Shown in pieces: positions 23,574-32,386 of a stretch of DNA of 64,000 bases; position 1 is the stretch's first letter; every line of letters begins with the position of its first letter. The notes beneath the pieces were generated by a model. The model did not search any database. It worked only from the letters and a program-made list of their open reading frames with translations, and was not told the origin of the DNA. The DNA is from a virus. Where the stretch lies: positions 188,001 to 252,000 of the IMG/VR virus record IMGVR_UViG_3300025162_000016; one strand, written 5' to 3'. The translations under genes were made by a program, and so were the position numbers.

Positions 23574-26148
23574 AATTTTTATTTTCACTTATCGGCATTT
23601 TCGCAATTTCCGCTTGAGTTGGAGGATTTATTGGTGTAGACGCAGTTGGTAATTTTGGGAGATTTAGTTTTTTTAATTTTGGAAGTATAATTTGTTGCGG
23701 TAATACGAATTTAGGAACATATTTTTCCAAAAGCGAGTGAAATGCTTTATCCATTGCCTCAATTGAGAATTTCTCGGCATTTTCAGCACGAAGTAATTCC
23801 GCATTAGGTAATAGCGTATCGTAATTATTAAAAGCTTGTCGCATTTGTTCGGCGGCTTTACCATAATCGACTGTAAACCATTGCGATTCAGCTACAAACC
23901 ATTCATTTACTGCTTCGCCGGAAATCTGTTCTAGTTTACCTTCAAAGAAATTTGCATATTTCGGATTCATGAAATCCAGATGACCACTCCATTTTGGTGC
24001 AATCAATGGTTTTCCGCTTAATGTTGATAATAACATGGGATGACAATTGTGTACTACAAAATTTTCCGTACAGTAACTTTCATCTTCTTCGACTGATAAA
24101 TTATATACCATTCCTTCATATGGTAAGGACTCGATGGTTTTTAGTTTAAATACATGATATGCTACATTATCATATGAAACGGAAAATGATTTGGGAAGTC
24201 CTCCACGGGACAAATATTTATCATTTTGGTATTGAATATTACAAAAACTGTGATTTTTATTTAAAATATCAATAAGTGCGGTATTAGACTTATAATTTGA
24301 AGTTCGAATACGACTAACCGGTGCATTAAATTTATTGTTATCTTTTACATCATGACAAGAGTGTATATTTAATTTTAATAAACACTCTCGTACATCTCTA
24401 ATTAAACTGTCATTTACTAATTGAAGAGATATGTTTTTATTATTTTTTAAACTACCATCTCCCATGAAAATTGATGATATTAAATTTTCAACAAATATTT
24501 TTGATGAATTTTTTAATATCATGGGAATTCTTTTATAAATTGCCCCTGATCCAAATAAAGCCGTTAAGAATTCTCCGATAATTGCGGAATAAAAAATCAG
24601 CTTTAATGAATTTTTAGTTTTGTGAGGTTCGAGGGAGTAAGAATCAATTTCAAAGACAGTTTTGAAACATTCTATTAATTCTTTTGCTATTGTAAGTTCC
24701 TCGTTTTTATTTAAAGAAAATATGATTGCTCCGTTGGAAACGCATCCCTCGGATAGAAAATAACCACATATTTTTGCAAATTCTGGAGATAAAACAATAT
24801 TATTTTTTATTTTCTTTATAGTAGTTTCATTTGAATGAATATAGGTTAAGTTTTCGTCTCGCAATTCAATGTTTGGACACTGTATAAATTCAGATATGTT
24901 TATGGCCGGAGGTGTGGTCCAAGTGTGTTCTTCGGGCAATGCAAGATAATCCGATAGTTTTAATTCCTCTGTTGAAATCCATTGTAAAACATTATTTCTA
25001 TATACATAACATCTATGGTTGGGGGTAAATTGATATGAAATAGAATTGATTCCATTGTAAACCGATATTTTTTTCATTTCTCCACTATAATGTCTAGATA
25101 ATGATGCGGTTACTTTTTTCCATTGTCCCGTATGTGTAAGCACCATATCTTTATTAGTGACATTTTTTATATTTTTTAATCCGGTTTTGGTAACAATTGG
25201 AGTATCTTCTAAAGTACAATAACCCTCTCCATGAGTAAATGAAACGTGAACCTTCACTTTTTTATGATTATAAAGTGAATTCATTTCGATATCACTTAAT
25301 TCGCCATGTAGAAGATAGATGTTTGGCCAGTTGGTAATAGTAGAATTTTCTTTTTTTACCATATCTGTCACTTCTTTTATTTTAGTCAAACACTCATATC
25401 TATCTATGTTAGATAAAGTCGCTCCACTGGTTTTAAGAATAAGTGCAGGGGGATTTTTTACTCCTTTGAATGTCTCAAGGAAAGTTTTCATTAACCATCC
25501 GATAGATTTTCTATCTGAATTCATTGAACCACCCGTCCATTGACCCACGAACAGAAATGCGAAGTTTTCAGTAATCCCAGACATGGCAGTTTCCAATGAA
25601 TCAATCACCGCATTCGTTTTATGATATAAATTGGTGTTCGCTCCCCAAAATAAAACTTCAATGGGGGTCTTTACGATCAATGGTTCAGTTACACCGGTAG
25701 GAAGTTTTTTAGAATATTGTGCTCCTGCGAATACATCTTTACCATGTTGTGACATGACAATATTTAAATCCATTCGGTTAAGACCTTCTAACCATTCTGG
25801 TTTAGGAATGGTAGTTTCAATGGCGGCGGTAATTCCAATATTGTATTTACCAATTTTCATGATTCCTTGCGGAGTCTGTAAAAATTCATTGGGAATAGAT
25901 ACTTGAATAAATAATTCCGGCTGTCGAGTTAATGGTCCTTGAAGTAGTCTACTAAGAAGTTCTTTAGTTAACGGATCCTTGCCTTCCATTTCTAAGTTTC
26001 TCTGTGGGCATTGTCCCCAACGTGTAGGAACAACTCGAACGTCGTATTTATCGTATTTTAATAGACTTTTAGCTAATGCTAACGCCCAATCTCCATACCC
26101 ACTTCTCGTCATTAATGGCGAGGTAATTACACAAACAGGTTTATTCAT
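23539..26148 (-). CDS. GT4-like glycosyltransferase interrupted by an intein
   Basis: The exteins form a GT-B enzyme: N-terminal SPLMTRSGYGDWALALAKSLL, central VEVLFWGANTNLYHKTNAVIDSL and NIYLLHGELSDIEMNSLY, then FTHGEGY^CHPMLLSTLSGKPLIAP, the donor-binding region. A Lys/Pro/Leu-rich tail (about 830-869) is not part of the fold. A 391-aa intein lies right after HGEGY, so without splicing the donor site is destroyed. Begins the string of genes down to 3800; the ATG follows AAAAAAT with no Shine-Dalgarno. Confidence 0.88.
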   Translation of the reverse strand: MNKPVCVITSPLMTRSGYGDWALALAKSLLKYDKYDVRVVPTRWGQCPQRNLEMEGKDPLTKELLSRLLQGPLTRQPELFIQVSIPNEFLQTPQGIMKIGKYNIGITAAIETTIPKPEWLEGLNRMDLNIVMSQHGKDVFAGAQYSKKLPTGVTEPLIVKTPIEVLFWGANTNLYHKTNAVIDSLETAMSGITENFAFLFVGQWTGGSMNSDRKSIGWLMKTFLETFKGVKNPPALILKTSGATLSNIDRYECLTKIKEVTDMVKKENSTITNWPNIYLLHGELSDIEMNSLYNHKKVKVHVSFTHGEGYCTLEDTPIVTKTGLKNIKNVTNKDMVLTHTGQWKKVTASLSRHYSGEMKKISVYNGINSISYQFTPNHRCYVYRNNVLQWISTEELKLSDYLALPEEHTWTTPPAINISEFIQCPNIELRDENLTYIHSNETTIKKIKNNIVLSPEFAKICGYFLSEGCVSNGAIIFSLNKNEELTIAKELIECFKTVFEIDSYSLEPHKTKNSLKLIFYSAIIGEFLTALFGSGAIYKRIPMILKNSSKIFVENLISSIFMGDGSLKNNKNISLQLVNDSLIRDVRECLLKLNIHSCHDVKDNNKFNAPVSRIRTSNYKSNTALIDILNKNHSFCNIQYQNDKYLSRGGLPKSFSVSYDNVAYHVFKLKTIESLPYEGMVYNLSVEEDESYCTENFVVHNCHPMLLSTLSGKPLIAPKWSGHLDFMNPKYANFFEGKLEQISGEAVNEWFVAESQWFTVDYGKAAEQMRQAFNNYDTLLPNAELLRAENAEKFSIEAMDKAFHSLLEKYVPKFVLPQQIILPKLKKLNLPKLPTASTPINPPTQAEIAKMPISENKNYENKLFNNITQ
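24046..25218 (-). other. LAGLIDADG intein in the GT4-like gene
   Basis: 391 residues from Cys-1 (CTLEDTPIV) to VVHN, followed by Cys +1. Block B is QFTPNHRC, block F is VYNLSVEEDESY and block G is HN^C; all splicing residues are present. Two dodecapeptides (ICGYFLSEGC and SSIFMGDGSL) mark a LAGLIDADG homing endonuclease; both keep an acidic residue (E and D) at the catalytic position, so the nuclease may be active. Confidence 0.9.
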
Positions 26149-26210
26149 ATTTTTTAATCTAACTTTTATAGTTCCGGTGCCTAATATTTTATAGTTTATT
26201 CAAAACAAAT

Positions 26211-26258
26211 CTAAATATATGTTTTATAATCAAAATTATATGCATCAAACTCTTTCAT
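26211..26258 (-). pseudogene. 15-codon remnant of a paralogue of the 26531-27139 gene
   Basis: The short frame reads M-K-E-F-D-A-Y-N-F-D-Y-K-T-Y-I then stop. Its core matches the N-terminus of the protein encoded at 26531-27139 (FDPYNFDYKEYI), and an 18-nt stretch is shared at DNA level. Probably the leftover 5' end of a duplicated gene. Confidence 0.45.
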
Positions 26259-26279
26259 GTTATTGGTTTTTCTCTTTTT

Positions 26280-26534
26280 TTAATCTTCGTGACACTGACA
26301 ATAACACCGAGTCATTAACATAGATTCAGATGGTTCTATTCCAAAGTTTTCTTTAACATATTTATAAAAAGATTCCATGCATTCATCGCATAGGTTCATT
26401 TTAAGGTTAAGTGTATCAAAATGACTTCCATACCAACATAAGGTGTTTACTCGGGTAAAACATTCCCGATCGGGATGTTTATCACAGAAGAATTTGACTT
26501 CTTCATAAACTCTTTCTGTTATAACTTTTTTCAT
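26280..26534 (-). CDS. small cysteine-rich protein, 84 aa
   Basis: Cys and His residues are spaced FFCDKHPDRECF, TLCWYG, NLCDECMESF and TRCYCQCHED, enough for one or two zinc sites. No named family. The start overlaps the end of the 202-aa orphan gene by 4 nt. It could be a metal-binding adaptor, but there is no direct functional clue. Confidence 0.6.
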   Translation of the reverse strand: MKKVITERVYEEVKFFCDKHPDRECFTRVNTLCWYGSHFDTLNLKMNLCDECMESFYKYVKENFGIEPSESMLMTRCYCQCHED

Positions 26535-27139
26535 ATTTTTTGTAGAACAAAACGAAACTTTCCCGACCTTGTATCCGTATAATAATCGTCCATTTGGGTC
26601 TCGGCATTAATTGTAATAATTTCCTTTCCAGTATTAATATCGAGAATATACATGTAATGAGTTTTTCTGTCTTTAACCTGTTCTCTGAAAAGATATTTCC
26701 AAAAATTGAACCCCTTTTCGGTTTGATTTTCATCTGAGATTATTACAGATTCTCGTTTTAATATATAATCTTCAAAAAAATTTCGTGCTAAACCGTTATC
26801 TCCCTTAAAATTCCATATATGCTTGTTTTCTATTCCTTTAATAGGAGAGGTGATGCGGGTAAAAGAATACTCCATTACAATAAATGGTTTATCTCTCTCC
26901 ATTAAATAATACGTTATATCGTTTCCTTCTATTTTAGAAAATAACCGATATGTAAAACTACCGATTTTATAATTTTCGAGTTCTGTCCCGTTTTTTTCTA
27001 CCCATACCGCATCTCGGGCATTTAAAATTACATCATCACACTGATAATTCCCCCGATAATATTTGTTGGGCAATTCCATTAGGTTATACGTCTCCAATAT
27101 ATATTCTTTATAATCAAAATTATAGGGGTCGAATGTCAT
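26531..27139 (-). CDS. unknown protein, 202 aa
   Basis: A soluble protein rich in Tyr, Asp and Glu. It begins FDPYNFDYKEYILETYNL and ends with YYTDTRSGKFRFVLQKI; no motif I can name. The N-terminal peptide is repeated as a 15-codon remnant at 26211-26258, suggesting a gene family. It overlaps dUTPase upstream and the Cys-rich gene downstream by 4 nt, so it lies in a nucleotide-metabolism-like mini-operon, though that does not assign a role. Confidence 0.55.
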   Translation of the reverse strand: MTFDPYNFDYKEYILETYNLMELPNKYYRGNYQCDDVILNARDAVWVEKNGTELENYKIGSFTYRLFSKIEGNDITYYLMERDKPFIVMEYSFTRITSPIKGIENKHIWNFKGDNGLARNFFEDYILKRESVIISDENQTEKGFNFWKYLFREQVKDRKTHYMYILDINTGKEIITINAETQMDDYYTDTRSGKFRFVLQKI

Positions 27140-27717
27140 TGTTGAGATCGTGCTTTAATTTGTTCACTATATGGAATAGAAACATGAACTCCTCCCGTCT
27201 TTAAATAAGTTTGTAAAATACTAGGAGTTGGTTCGGTTTTTTGCGAATCAAACTTAATCTGTTCTTCTGTAAAAATTTCGGTTAAAGGTTTTCCTTTTTT
27301 ATCGGAACTTCCAAATCCACCGGCTCCCCGTTGAGTTTGTGGAAGATCATCCACTAATTCCCATTCCGCTTTATTATAAAACTCAAATATAATTTGGGCT
27401 ATCTTATCTCCAATTTTGATTTCTTTTTCGGTTTTTCCAAAATTGATTAATATAACTCCTATTTCTCCTCTATAATCCTCATCAATAACCCCCCCTAGCA
27501 CATCAATGCCATCTTTATATGCTAGTCCACTTCTGGGTGCAATTCTTCCGTATTGTCCTGCCGGAATGCTAATAGATATTCCCGTCTTAAATAGTTTTCT
27601 ATCCATTGGCATTAAAATATAATCTTCTATAGAATATAAATCATACCCCGCCGAGTGGATACTTCCGCTTATAGGTATAATTGCCGAGTCAATTAGTTTT
27701 TTAATGTATATTTTCAT
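27136..27717 (-). CDS. dut: dUTPase (trimeric dUTP pyrophosphatase)
   Basis: All five family motifs are visible: AGYDLYS, APRSGLAYKDGI, GVIDEDYRGEIGVILIN, GDKIAQIIFEF and RGAGGFGSS, in order. It hydrolyses dUTP to dUMP and PPi, keeping uracil out of phage DNA and supplying dTMP synthesis. After motif V there is an extension of about 50 residues with no known role. The ATG follows GTTTC with no Shine-Dalgarno. Confidence 0.93.
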   Translation of the reverse strand: MKIYIKKLIDSAIIPISGSIHSAGYDLYSIEDYILMPMDRKLFKTGISISIPAGQYGRIAPRSGLAYKDGIDVLGGVIDEDYRGEIGVILINFGKTEKEIKIGDKIAQIIFEFYNKAEWELVDDLPQTQRGAGGFGSSDKKGKPLTEIFTEEQIKFDSQKTEPTPSILQTYLKTGGVHVSIPYSEQIKARSQQ

Positions 27718-27773
27718 GAAACATATGGTAACTCTATTTTAGCATATTTACAAGATATTATAACGCAAACTCG

Positions 27774-27842
27774 TCATTTTGTTACGGTAATTACTGTCAT
27801 AGGAACAAGTTGTCCATCGCTATAAATAAACCAGTATGTCAT
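27774..27842 (-). CDS. possible 22-aa leader peptide
   Basis: A short frame (M-T-Y-W-F-I-Y-S-D-G-Q-L-V-P-M...) starts in an ATGA overlap with the stop of the GT4 gene upstream, the same coupling used by real genes here. Length and lack of homology make it doubtful. Confidence 0.25.
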   Translation of the reverse strand: MTYWFIYSDGQLVPMTVITVTK

Positions 27843-30481
27843 AGTTTTTCTAATTTCTTTTTTGTTTCTTCGAGTTTAGTTTCAATCGCAACCTGATCGA
27901 TTGTAGGAACCTCAAATCCCATGTTTTTATCTAACATAAAATTGCCTACATGATCTTTTACCGAATACAATCCAAACGATTTAGATGGTTTCCAATTATG
28001 GAATACATATTCCATTGCATCCACATATTGCTTACACATATTAGTGGCATTTATCCCGCCTTCATTGCACGCCCAACGTCTACCTTCGGCCCCACATTTT
28101 TCTCGCATTGATTTAGACATTTTATACCAATACATATATGCATCCGCAATATCTTCCCATTTCGTTAGATCATCGAAAATATACGGAGTAGGAATACTAC
28201 CTTGAATCATTCTAGTAACTGGCCACAAAGGATATGCCCAAACCCCATGATTTTTATATTTTCCCTCGCTATTAGAACCAAATCCCTGACTAAATTTAAT
28301 CGGATTTCCTTCATCGTCGGTTTGACCAATTTGATCTTGAAGACCACCCGTAACTGATACTATTACCGGAGTCTCACACATGATACTTTCAGCACATGAT
28401 AGTCCATAGCCTTCATTCGAATTATGCAAAATAAATGATTTCATGGTATAAGAATTGTCTTCTTCTACCTCAATATTATATACTTTTCCGGTATAAAGAT
28501 ACTTCTCGATTTTATTTATCGACATCAAATAATATCCGTCTTTAAACCAACTTCTGGATGAATCATTATCATCACTGGTATGAGTAAAATATATTTGATG
28601 ATGAGTATTTCCGGGTTTATATCCAGATGTTCCTTCCGCTAAGCGGATTTTTTTATTCAATCTTACCAGTGCGGTTATTAACTGTTGTTGAAGAACATTG
28701 GAAACAGTAACGATTTTAGTATAGTTACTATCGTTCGTATGACCATCGTATCCATCGGAATCTATAAGGCCATTTATGAATGAATTTAGGATAGTTTCAT
28801 CTTTATTAAACAATATTTCCGATGGAATTTTTTTGGTGTTAGAACTGTTTCCACATATTGTTTTGAAAAAGTTTTCCATTATACCTATAAATGGATGGGA
28901 GAAAAATAAATTAGTGCATTTTTTGTTTTTTTGACCATGGGGTTTAATGGAATAACTTCCACCGAATATATTCACAAAGATATTTCCTATCTTATTGATT
29001 TCATCGTTACCATAATCAGAATTAAAACATATATTATTGTTTGATCCATCTCCGCACCATCTTCCTAAGAGATATGCTAAATCGTTGGTCAGTGGAATTT
29101 TTCTATTTAATACATTTTTACTGTGGGGAAGAAATATTTCAGAATCATTGGACAAATACTTTCTGCTTTTGTATTCGGGAATGAATTTTTCCAAATCAAA
29201 AACCACATTTTCGGTCATATTTTCTGTGAGTTTTGGATACATTACTAAATCTCCCGGTGATAATTCTCCGGATGGAATCCATTCCATATATTGTTGAATT
29301 GACTCGTTTTCGTTCAACAATTTATTTTTCATTTTACTTTTCTTTACCGCCCACACTTTATGTTCGGAGGTAAGTTCCAATGGTTCATTTAAGTTAAATG
29401 GAGTAATTTTAACCATTTCACAGTCAACATTATCATATTCAAATGTTTTTAGTACTGGACGAAATCTTCCTTTATGCGTCAAAACGGTTTCTCCAATTTT
29501 TATTTCTTCAATATTTTTGGGTCCGATTTTAGTTGTTACTTTATAACCCGGTGGAATACAAGATGCATTCACAGTGACATCTGCCATGCTATAAAGATAT
29601 GCCATTTCTTCTGGCGGCATTTTTGCGGGAGAAAAAATTATATCATAATCCGGACATAACGCTTCTTTTACTGCAATTAAATTCGTCCCCGCCTCTTGCA
29701 TTATTTCGGTGTGAAGTAACAAACAACATTTTGCCGCTTCTTCTTTGGGAAGATTATCACAGAAAGTGCGGTAACCTAATATAATGTTGCTAGTGCGTTT
29801 TCGTTGAACATTTCTACTATTGTAAAAAATAACGAAATCGTATTTTTTTCCATTAAAAACCGCTTTTCTGCGATCTCTATATTCTTGTGTAGTAGAATCT
29901 TTTTTATGAAACATATCTTCATTGATTCCATGCGGAACATAATGAAGAAGTGTTTTTCCATTCATTGGTTCATTGATGGTACAACAATTCTTAGGATCAA
30001 GAACCCATTTATTAATATTTTCTGTTTGTCTACTAATGGATAGTAATGCATCGCAGCTTTCATAGAACGCTCGATTATACATTGGATACGGAATGTCATC
30101 CCAGATGTTATAATATGTAATCGGGAGTTTTTTACGTAAACTATGTTCCAATGAGAAAAGCCATCCAAAAAATCTTGGATCGGTAATCATGCAAATGGCA
30201 TCGGGGCGTTCTTGATTAATAATAGAATGTAAAATATTTTCATTGCCATATCCATCGACCGGATAAAGTTTTATATATGCATCATTTATTTTTCTAAGTT
30301 GATTTGTTGCTTGTGATAAATCTAAAACCTTTCCGGTGTCTGGATTTTTAATTGCCCCGGCAATACAACAAAAATCATATTTATGCGCACACCCCAGAAT
30401 CATTTCTCGCCCCATAGTTGCAACCCCCGAATGCATTCTTATATCATCTCCAATCCAAAGTATTTTTTTCTTATTGCTCAT
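27839..30481 (-). CDS. GT4 glycosyltransferase interrupted by an intein
   Basis: The exteins make a GT-B enzyme: KILWIGDDIRMHSGVATMGREM (7-28), YVPHGINEDMF, FVIFYNSRNVQRKR, then VTVNAS^SNEGYGLSCAESIMCETPVI, the E-x7-E donor-binding motif. The 380-aa intein splits this motif just before SNEGYG. A C-terminal stretch of about 190 residues includes GVWAYPLWPV and a final Lys-rich coiled coil. The ATG has the clearest Shine-Dalgarno in the region (AGGAG, about 10 nt upstream), lying inside the previous gene. Confidence 0.88.
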   Translation of the reverse strand: MSNKKKILWIGDDIRMHSGVATMGREMILGCAHKYDFCCIAGAIKNPDTGKVLDLSQATNQLRKINDAYIKLYPVDGYGNENILHSIINQERPDAICMITDPRFFGWLFSLEHSLRKKLPITYYNIWDDIPYPMYNRAFYESCDALLSISRQTENINKWVLDPKNCCTINEPMNGKTLLHYVPHGINEDMFHKKDSTTQEYRDRRKAVFNGKKYDFVIFYNSRNVQRKRTSNIILGYRTFCDNLPKEEAAKCCLLLHTEIMQEAGTNLIAVKEALCPDYDIIFSPAKMPPEEMAYLYSMADVTVNASCIPPGYKVTTKIGPKNIEEIKIGETVLTHKGRFRPVLKTFEYDNVDCEMVKITPFNLNEPLELTSEHKVWAVKKSKMKNKLLNENESIQQYMEWIPSGELSPGDLVMYPKLTENMTENVVFDLEKFIPEYKSRKYLSNDSEIFLPHSKNVLNRKIPLTNDLAYLLGRWCGDGSNNNICFNSDYGNDEINKIGNIFVNIFGGSYSIKPHGQKNKKCTNLFFSHPFIGIMENFFKTICGNSSNTKKIPSEILFNKDETILNSFINGLIDSDGYDGHTNDSNYTKIVTVSNVLQQQLITALVRLNKKIRLAEGTSGYKPGNTHHQIYFTHTSDDNDSSRSWFKDGYYLMSINKIEKYLYTGKVYNIEVEEDNSYTMKSFILHNSNEGYGLSCAESIMCETPVIVSVTGGLQDQIGQTDDEGNPIKFSQGFGSNSEGKYKNHGVWAYPLWPVTRMIQGSIPTPYIFDDLTKWEDIADAYMYWYKMSKSMREKCGAEGRRWACNEGGINATNMCKQYVDAMEYVFHNWKPSKSFGLYSVKDHVGNFMLDKNMGFEVPTIDQVAIETKLEETKKKLEKL
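28421..29560 (-). other. LAGLIDADG intein in the GT4 gene at 27839-30481
   Basis: 380 residues from Cys-1 (CIPPGYKVTTKIG) to FILHN, followed by Ser +1. Block B is LTSEHKVW and block F VYNIEVEEDNSY. Endonuclease dodecapeptides are LLGRWCGDGS and INGLIDSDGY, both with the acidic residue. Blocks F of this and the 24046-25218 intein are nearly the same, so they are related. Ser at +1 means ester chemistry, unlike the other two. Confidence 0.9.
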
Positions 30482-31376
30482 TTATCAGTTCTCCTTTTCT
30501 ATTAAAAACCATTTTTTGAAATTTAAATCCTGCATCTAGAATTGATTGTTTTTTAAGATAAAGATTTTTATCAATTCTATTGGTCCATGTGGATTTTACT
30601 TCTACTATTAAATTATCCAATTTTATAAAAATATCCGGAAAATATCTATGTTTTATATTATCTGGCGTATGATACCAGAAAGCTGGCATCTTTGATCTTG
30701 ATACTTCAATATCCGTTTCCTTGTATATTTTTAAAAGTGCATTTATAGCCATTGGCTCGTATCCCTGGATTTTAACTTCCTTCCCAGACGGTAAAATGAA
30801 TTTTTTCATTTTAAACTTTTGCTGCCGTGTATGTATTTCGGAAACCTGTGAAACACTTTCTACTCCATATTTTTTTAAATTAGTATTTTTACATTTCTCT
30901 CGATTTGTATAATTTTTAGTTCCGTGGTTTTTGATACAAGTGGCGTTTTTCTTTTCTAAGACGGATGGTATTTGTAATACATGAGATACTCCGTATTTTT
31001 TAATATTATTAATTTTTCGTGTTTCTTTGGCGGATTTTATTTGGCCATTCCATTTTACTCCATGTTTTTTATAATTAGATTCATTTATTTTTTGTAATCT
31101 GTACGGATGTTTAGATGCGCATTTATCGGAACAAAAAACTGAGTACCCTTTTAATAAACCTTTAAACCCCCTTCCTTCTAATAGTTTATTGCAATTTAAA
31201 CAAAATTGTTCCCCATAAATGTGTTTATATATTTTTTCAGAAATATTACGTCCCAAATAAGCATCGTTAATAAATTTATATGTTGCCGGATGATATGCTT
31301 TAAGTGTACGATAATATAAACGAGTATTTTGTTTGGCTATTGATAATATTTTCTCGTTGGATAATATATCATTCAT
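30471..31376 (-). CDS. free-standing homing-endonuclease-like protein (PD-(D/E)XK type)
   Basis: 301 aa. An N-terminal Cys4-like site (FCLNCNKLL...VFCSDKCASKH) is followed by repeated N..K.GV DNA-binding-like units (YKKHGVKWNGQ, IKKYGVSHVLQ, LKKYGVESVSQ). The C-terminus has RYFPDIFIKLDNLIVEVKST, the D...E-x-K core of a PD-(D/E)XK nuclease, as in Hef-like phage endonucleases. It lies directly upstream of an intein-bearing gene and overlaps it by 11 nt, a typical place for a mobile endonuclease. Its target cannot be read. Confidence 0.72.
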   Translation of the reverse strand: MNDILSNEKILSIAKQNTRLYYRTLKAYHPATYKFINDAYLGRNISEKIYKHIYGEQFCLNCNKLLEGRGFKGLLKGYSVFCSDKCASKHPYRLQKINESNYKKHGVKWNGQIKSAKETRKINNIKKYGVSHVLQIPSVLEKKNATCIKNHGTKNYTNREKCKNTNLKKYGVESVSQVSEIHTRQQKFKMKKFILPSGKEVKIQGYEPMAINALLKIYKETDIEVSRSKMPAFWYHTPDNIKHRYFPDIFIKLDNLIVEVKSTWTNRIDKNLYLKKQSILDAGFKFQKMVFNRKGELINEQ

Positions 31377-31545
31377 AGGATTTGGCGTTTAATGATCCGC
31401 TGATTGTGGTTCTAATGAAAGATAAACAAGTGTTTGTTATCCATTTTCCAATTATTAGATTTCGTGGGAAACAATAATCATGAATTATTTTGTATTCTTT
31501 TTCAGAAACGTTGACCATGTGCCGTTTGATATGTGATTTTTTCAT
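31369..31545 (-). CDS. small basic protein, 58 aa
   Basis: The frame from ATG 31545 to TGA 31371-31369 starts MKKSHIKRHMVNVSEKEYK. VSEKEYKIIHDYC and IIGKWITNTCLSFI could form two helices of a small DNA-binding protein. It overlaps the endonuclease-like gene by 8 nt and is preceded by CTATTTATT with a 3-nt gap, the recurring box, which supports the start. Confidence 0.5.
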   Translation of the reverse strand: MKKSHIKRHMVNVSEKEYKIIHDYCFPRNLIIGKWITNTCLSFIRTTISGSLNAKSYE

Positions 31546-31548
31546 GAC

Positions 31549-31556
31549 AATAAATA
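31549..31556 (-). promoter_or_regulatory. TATTTATT box before the 58-aa gene
   Basis: The minus strand reads CTATTTATT, GTC, ATG. A variant of the recurrent box at the standard 3-nt distance. Confidence 0.35.
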
Positions 31557-31606
31557 GTGTTTACATTTGTAAAATCATTTTTATTTTTGTAAAATCTTAT
31601 TTATAT

Positions 31607-32056
31607 TTAATAACTGATTTCTACATTTAGAACAGTGAACGTAATTGTAACAATATTTGGATTTCCTGTGCTGCTCCAATCTAATGTTCCAAATTCAACT
31701 CTACCCGCACCTACTTCAATAGTCCATGTGGTATCGATAGTTCCTACGGGATTTAACTCATTTACGATGATGGTGTTGGTTGGATTGGCTAATACTTTCA
31801 GAATTTTTTGTTCCAACTGAGATGCGAGTGGATTATACAGCGTTAGATCTAATTTGGAATTTTTCCATCCATCTGGACCAGATGAATTAGAATAAACAGG
31901 TAAAGTTACGGATTTTATTACATGAGAAGGAATTCCGGTAAGTGTTGCGATAAATCGCTTTCCTATTTTTGGTTCAAATTCGGTTTGTTCAAATCCGATG
32001 GATTTCAGTTTTTGCTGTAAGTCGGATGCATTTGTATTTTCTGTTGGTTTATTCAT
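31607..32056 (-). CDS. tail-tube-like virion protein (tentative), 149 aa
   Basis: Beta-rich sequence ending FGTLDWSSTGNPNIVTITFTVLNVEISY. This resembles the C-terminal strand pattern of T4-like tail tube proteins (LDWDS....TFEVTLALDYW). The middle part, LPVYSNSSGPDGWKNSKLDLTLYNPLASQLEQKI, also fits the family's order of a strand then a helix. If right, it polymerises into the tail tube or a baseplate layer. It lies 5 nt after the ribbon-helix-helix gene, odd company for a structural gene, so the call is cautious. Confidence 0.45.
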   Translation of the reverse strand: MNKPTENTNASDLQQKLKSIGFEQTEFEPKIGKRFIATLTGIPSHVIKSVTLPVYSNSSGPDGWKNSKLDLTLYNPLASQLEQKILKVLANPTNTIIVNELNPVGTIDTTWTIEVGAGRVEFGTLDWSSTGNPNIVTITFTVLNVEISY

Positions 32057-32061
32057 AAAAA

Positions 32062-32283
32062 TTAAAATTCGCAGGAGCCTGTAACTACAACCGGGATGTT
32101 GACAGTCGTAACGGTGGGGGTATAATTAATGACTTGATCTCGAAATTCAGAATTGGACACGAAGAGATTGACACATTTCTCTACAAGGGATTGTAGAGAG
32201 ATTTTATGACGAATACCGAGAACCTTGAAGTCGTTATATAAGGTTTCGGGAATCTTAACCGTGGTAGCTACTTTATCTTTCAT
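32062..32283 (-). CDS. ribbon-helix-helix DNA-binding regulator, 73 aa
   Basis: ATTVKIPETLYNDFKVLG gives the beta strand and first helix, and KISLQSLVEKCVNLFV the second helix, the CopG/Arc-type fold that binds DNA as a dimer through the strand. The C-terminal tail is beta-like and unknown. Its start codon lies 4 nt from a 53-bp nested inverted repeat, a likely operator, so autoregulation is probable. Upstream of the tail-tube-like gene in the same direction. Confidence 0.72.
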   Translation of the reverse strand: MKDKVATTVKIPETLYNDFKVLGIRHKISLQSLVEKCVNLFVSNSEFRDQVINYTPTVTTVNIPVVVTGSCEF

Positions 32284-32286
32284 ATT

Positions 32287-32339
32287 TTATATCCATTACG
32301 TATGTCCTTATATACGGACATAATCATTAATGGATATAA
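32287..32339. promoter_or_regulatory. nested inverted repeat, probable operator of the RHH gene
   Basis: Outer arms TTATATCCATTA (32287-32298) and TAATGGATATAA (32328-32339) match over 12 bp. Inner arms TATGTCC (32301-32307) and GGACATA (32316-32322) match over 7 bp. It starts 4 bp from the RHH ATG, so binding or folding would affect its expression. Confidence 0.65.
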
Positions 32340-32386
32340 GTATGAAGAAAAAACCGAAAGATAATTATTTTATCGAAAAAAATATT

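Noticed and set aside
27740-27765. TATAAT on the minus strand before dut
   Set aside because: The -35 position (AACAAA or TAACAA) is poor, so I do not call a promoter.
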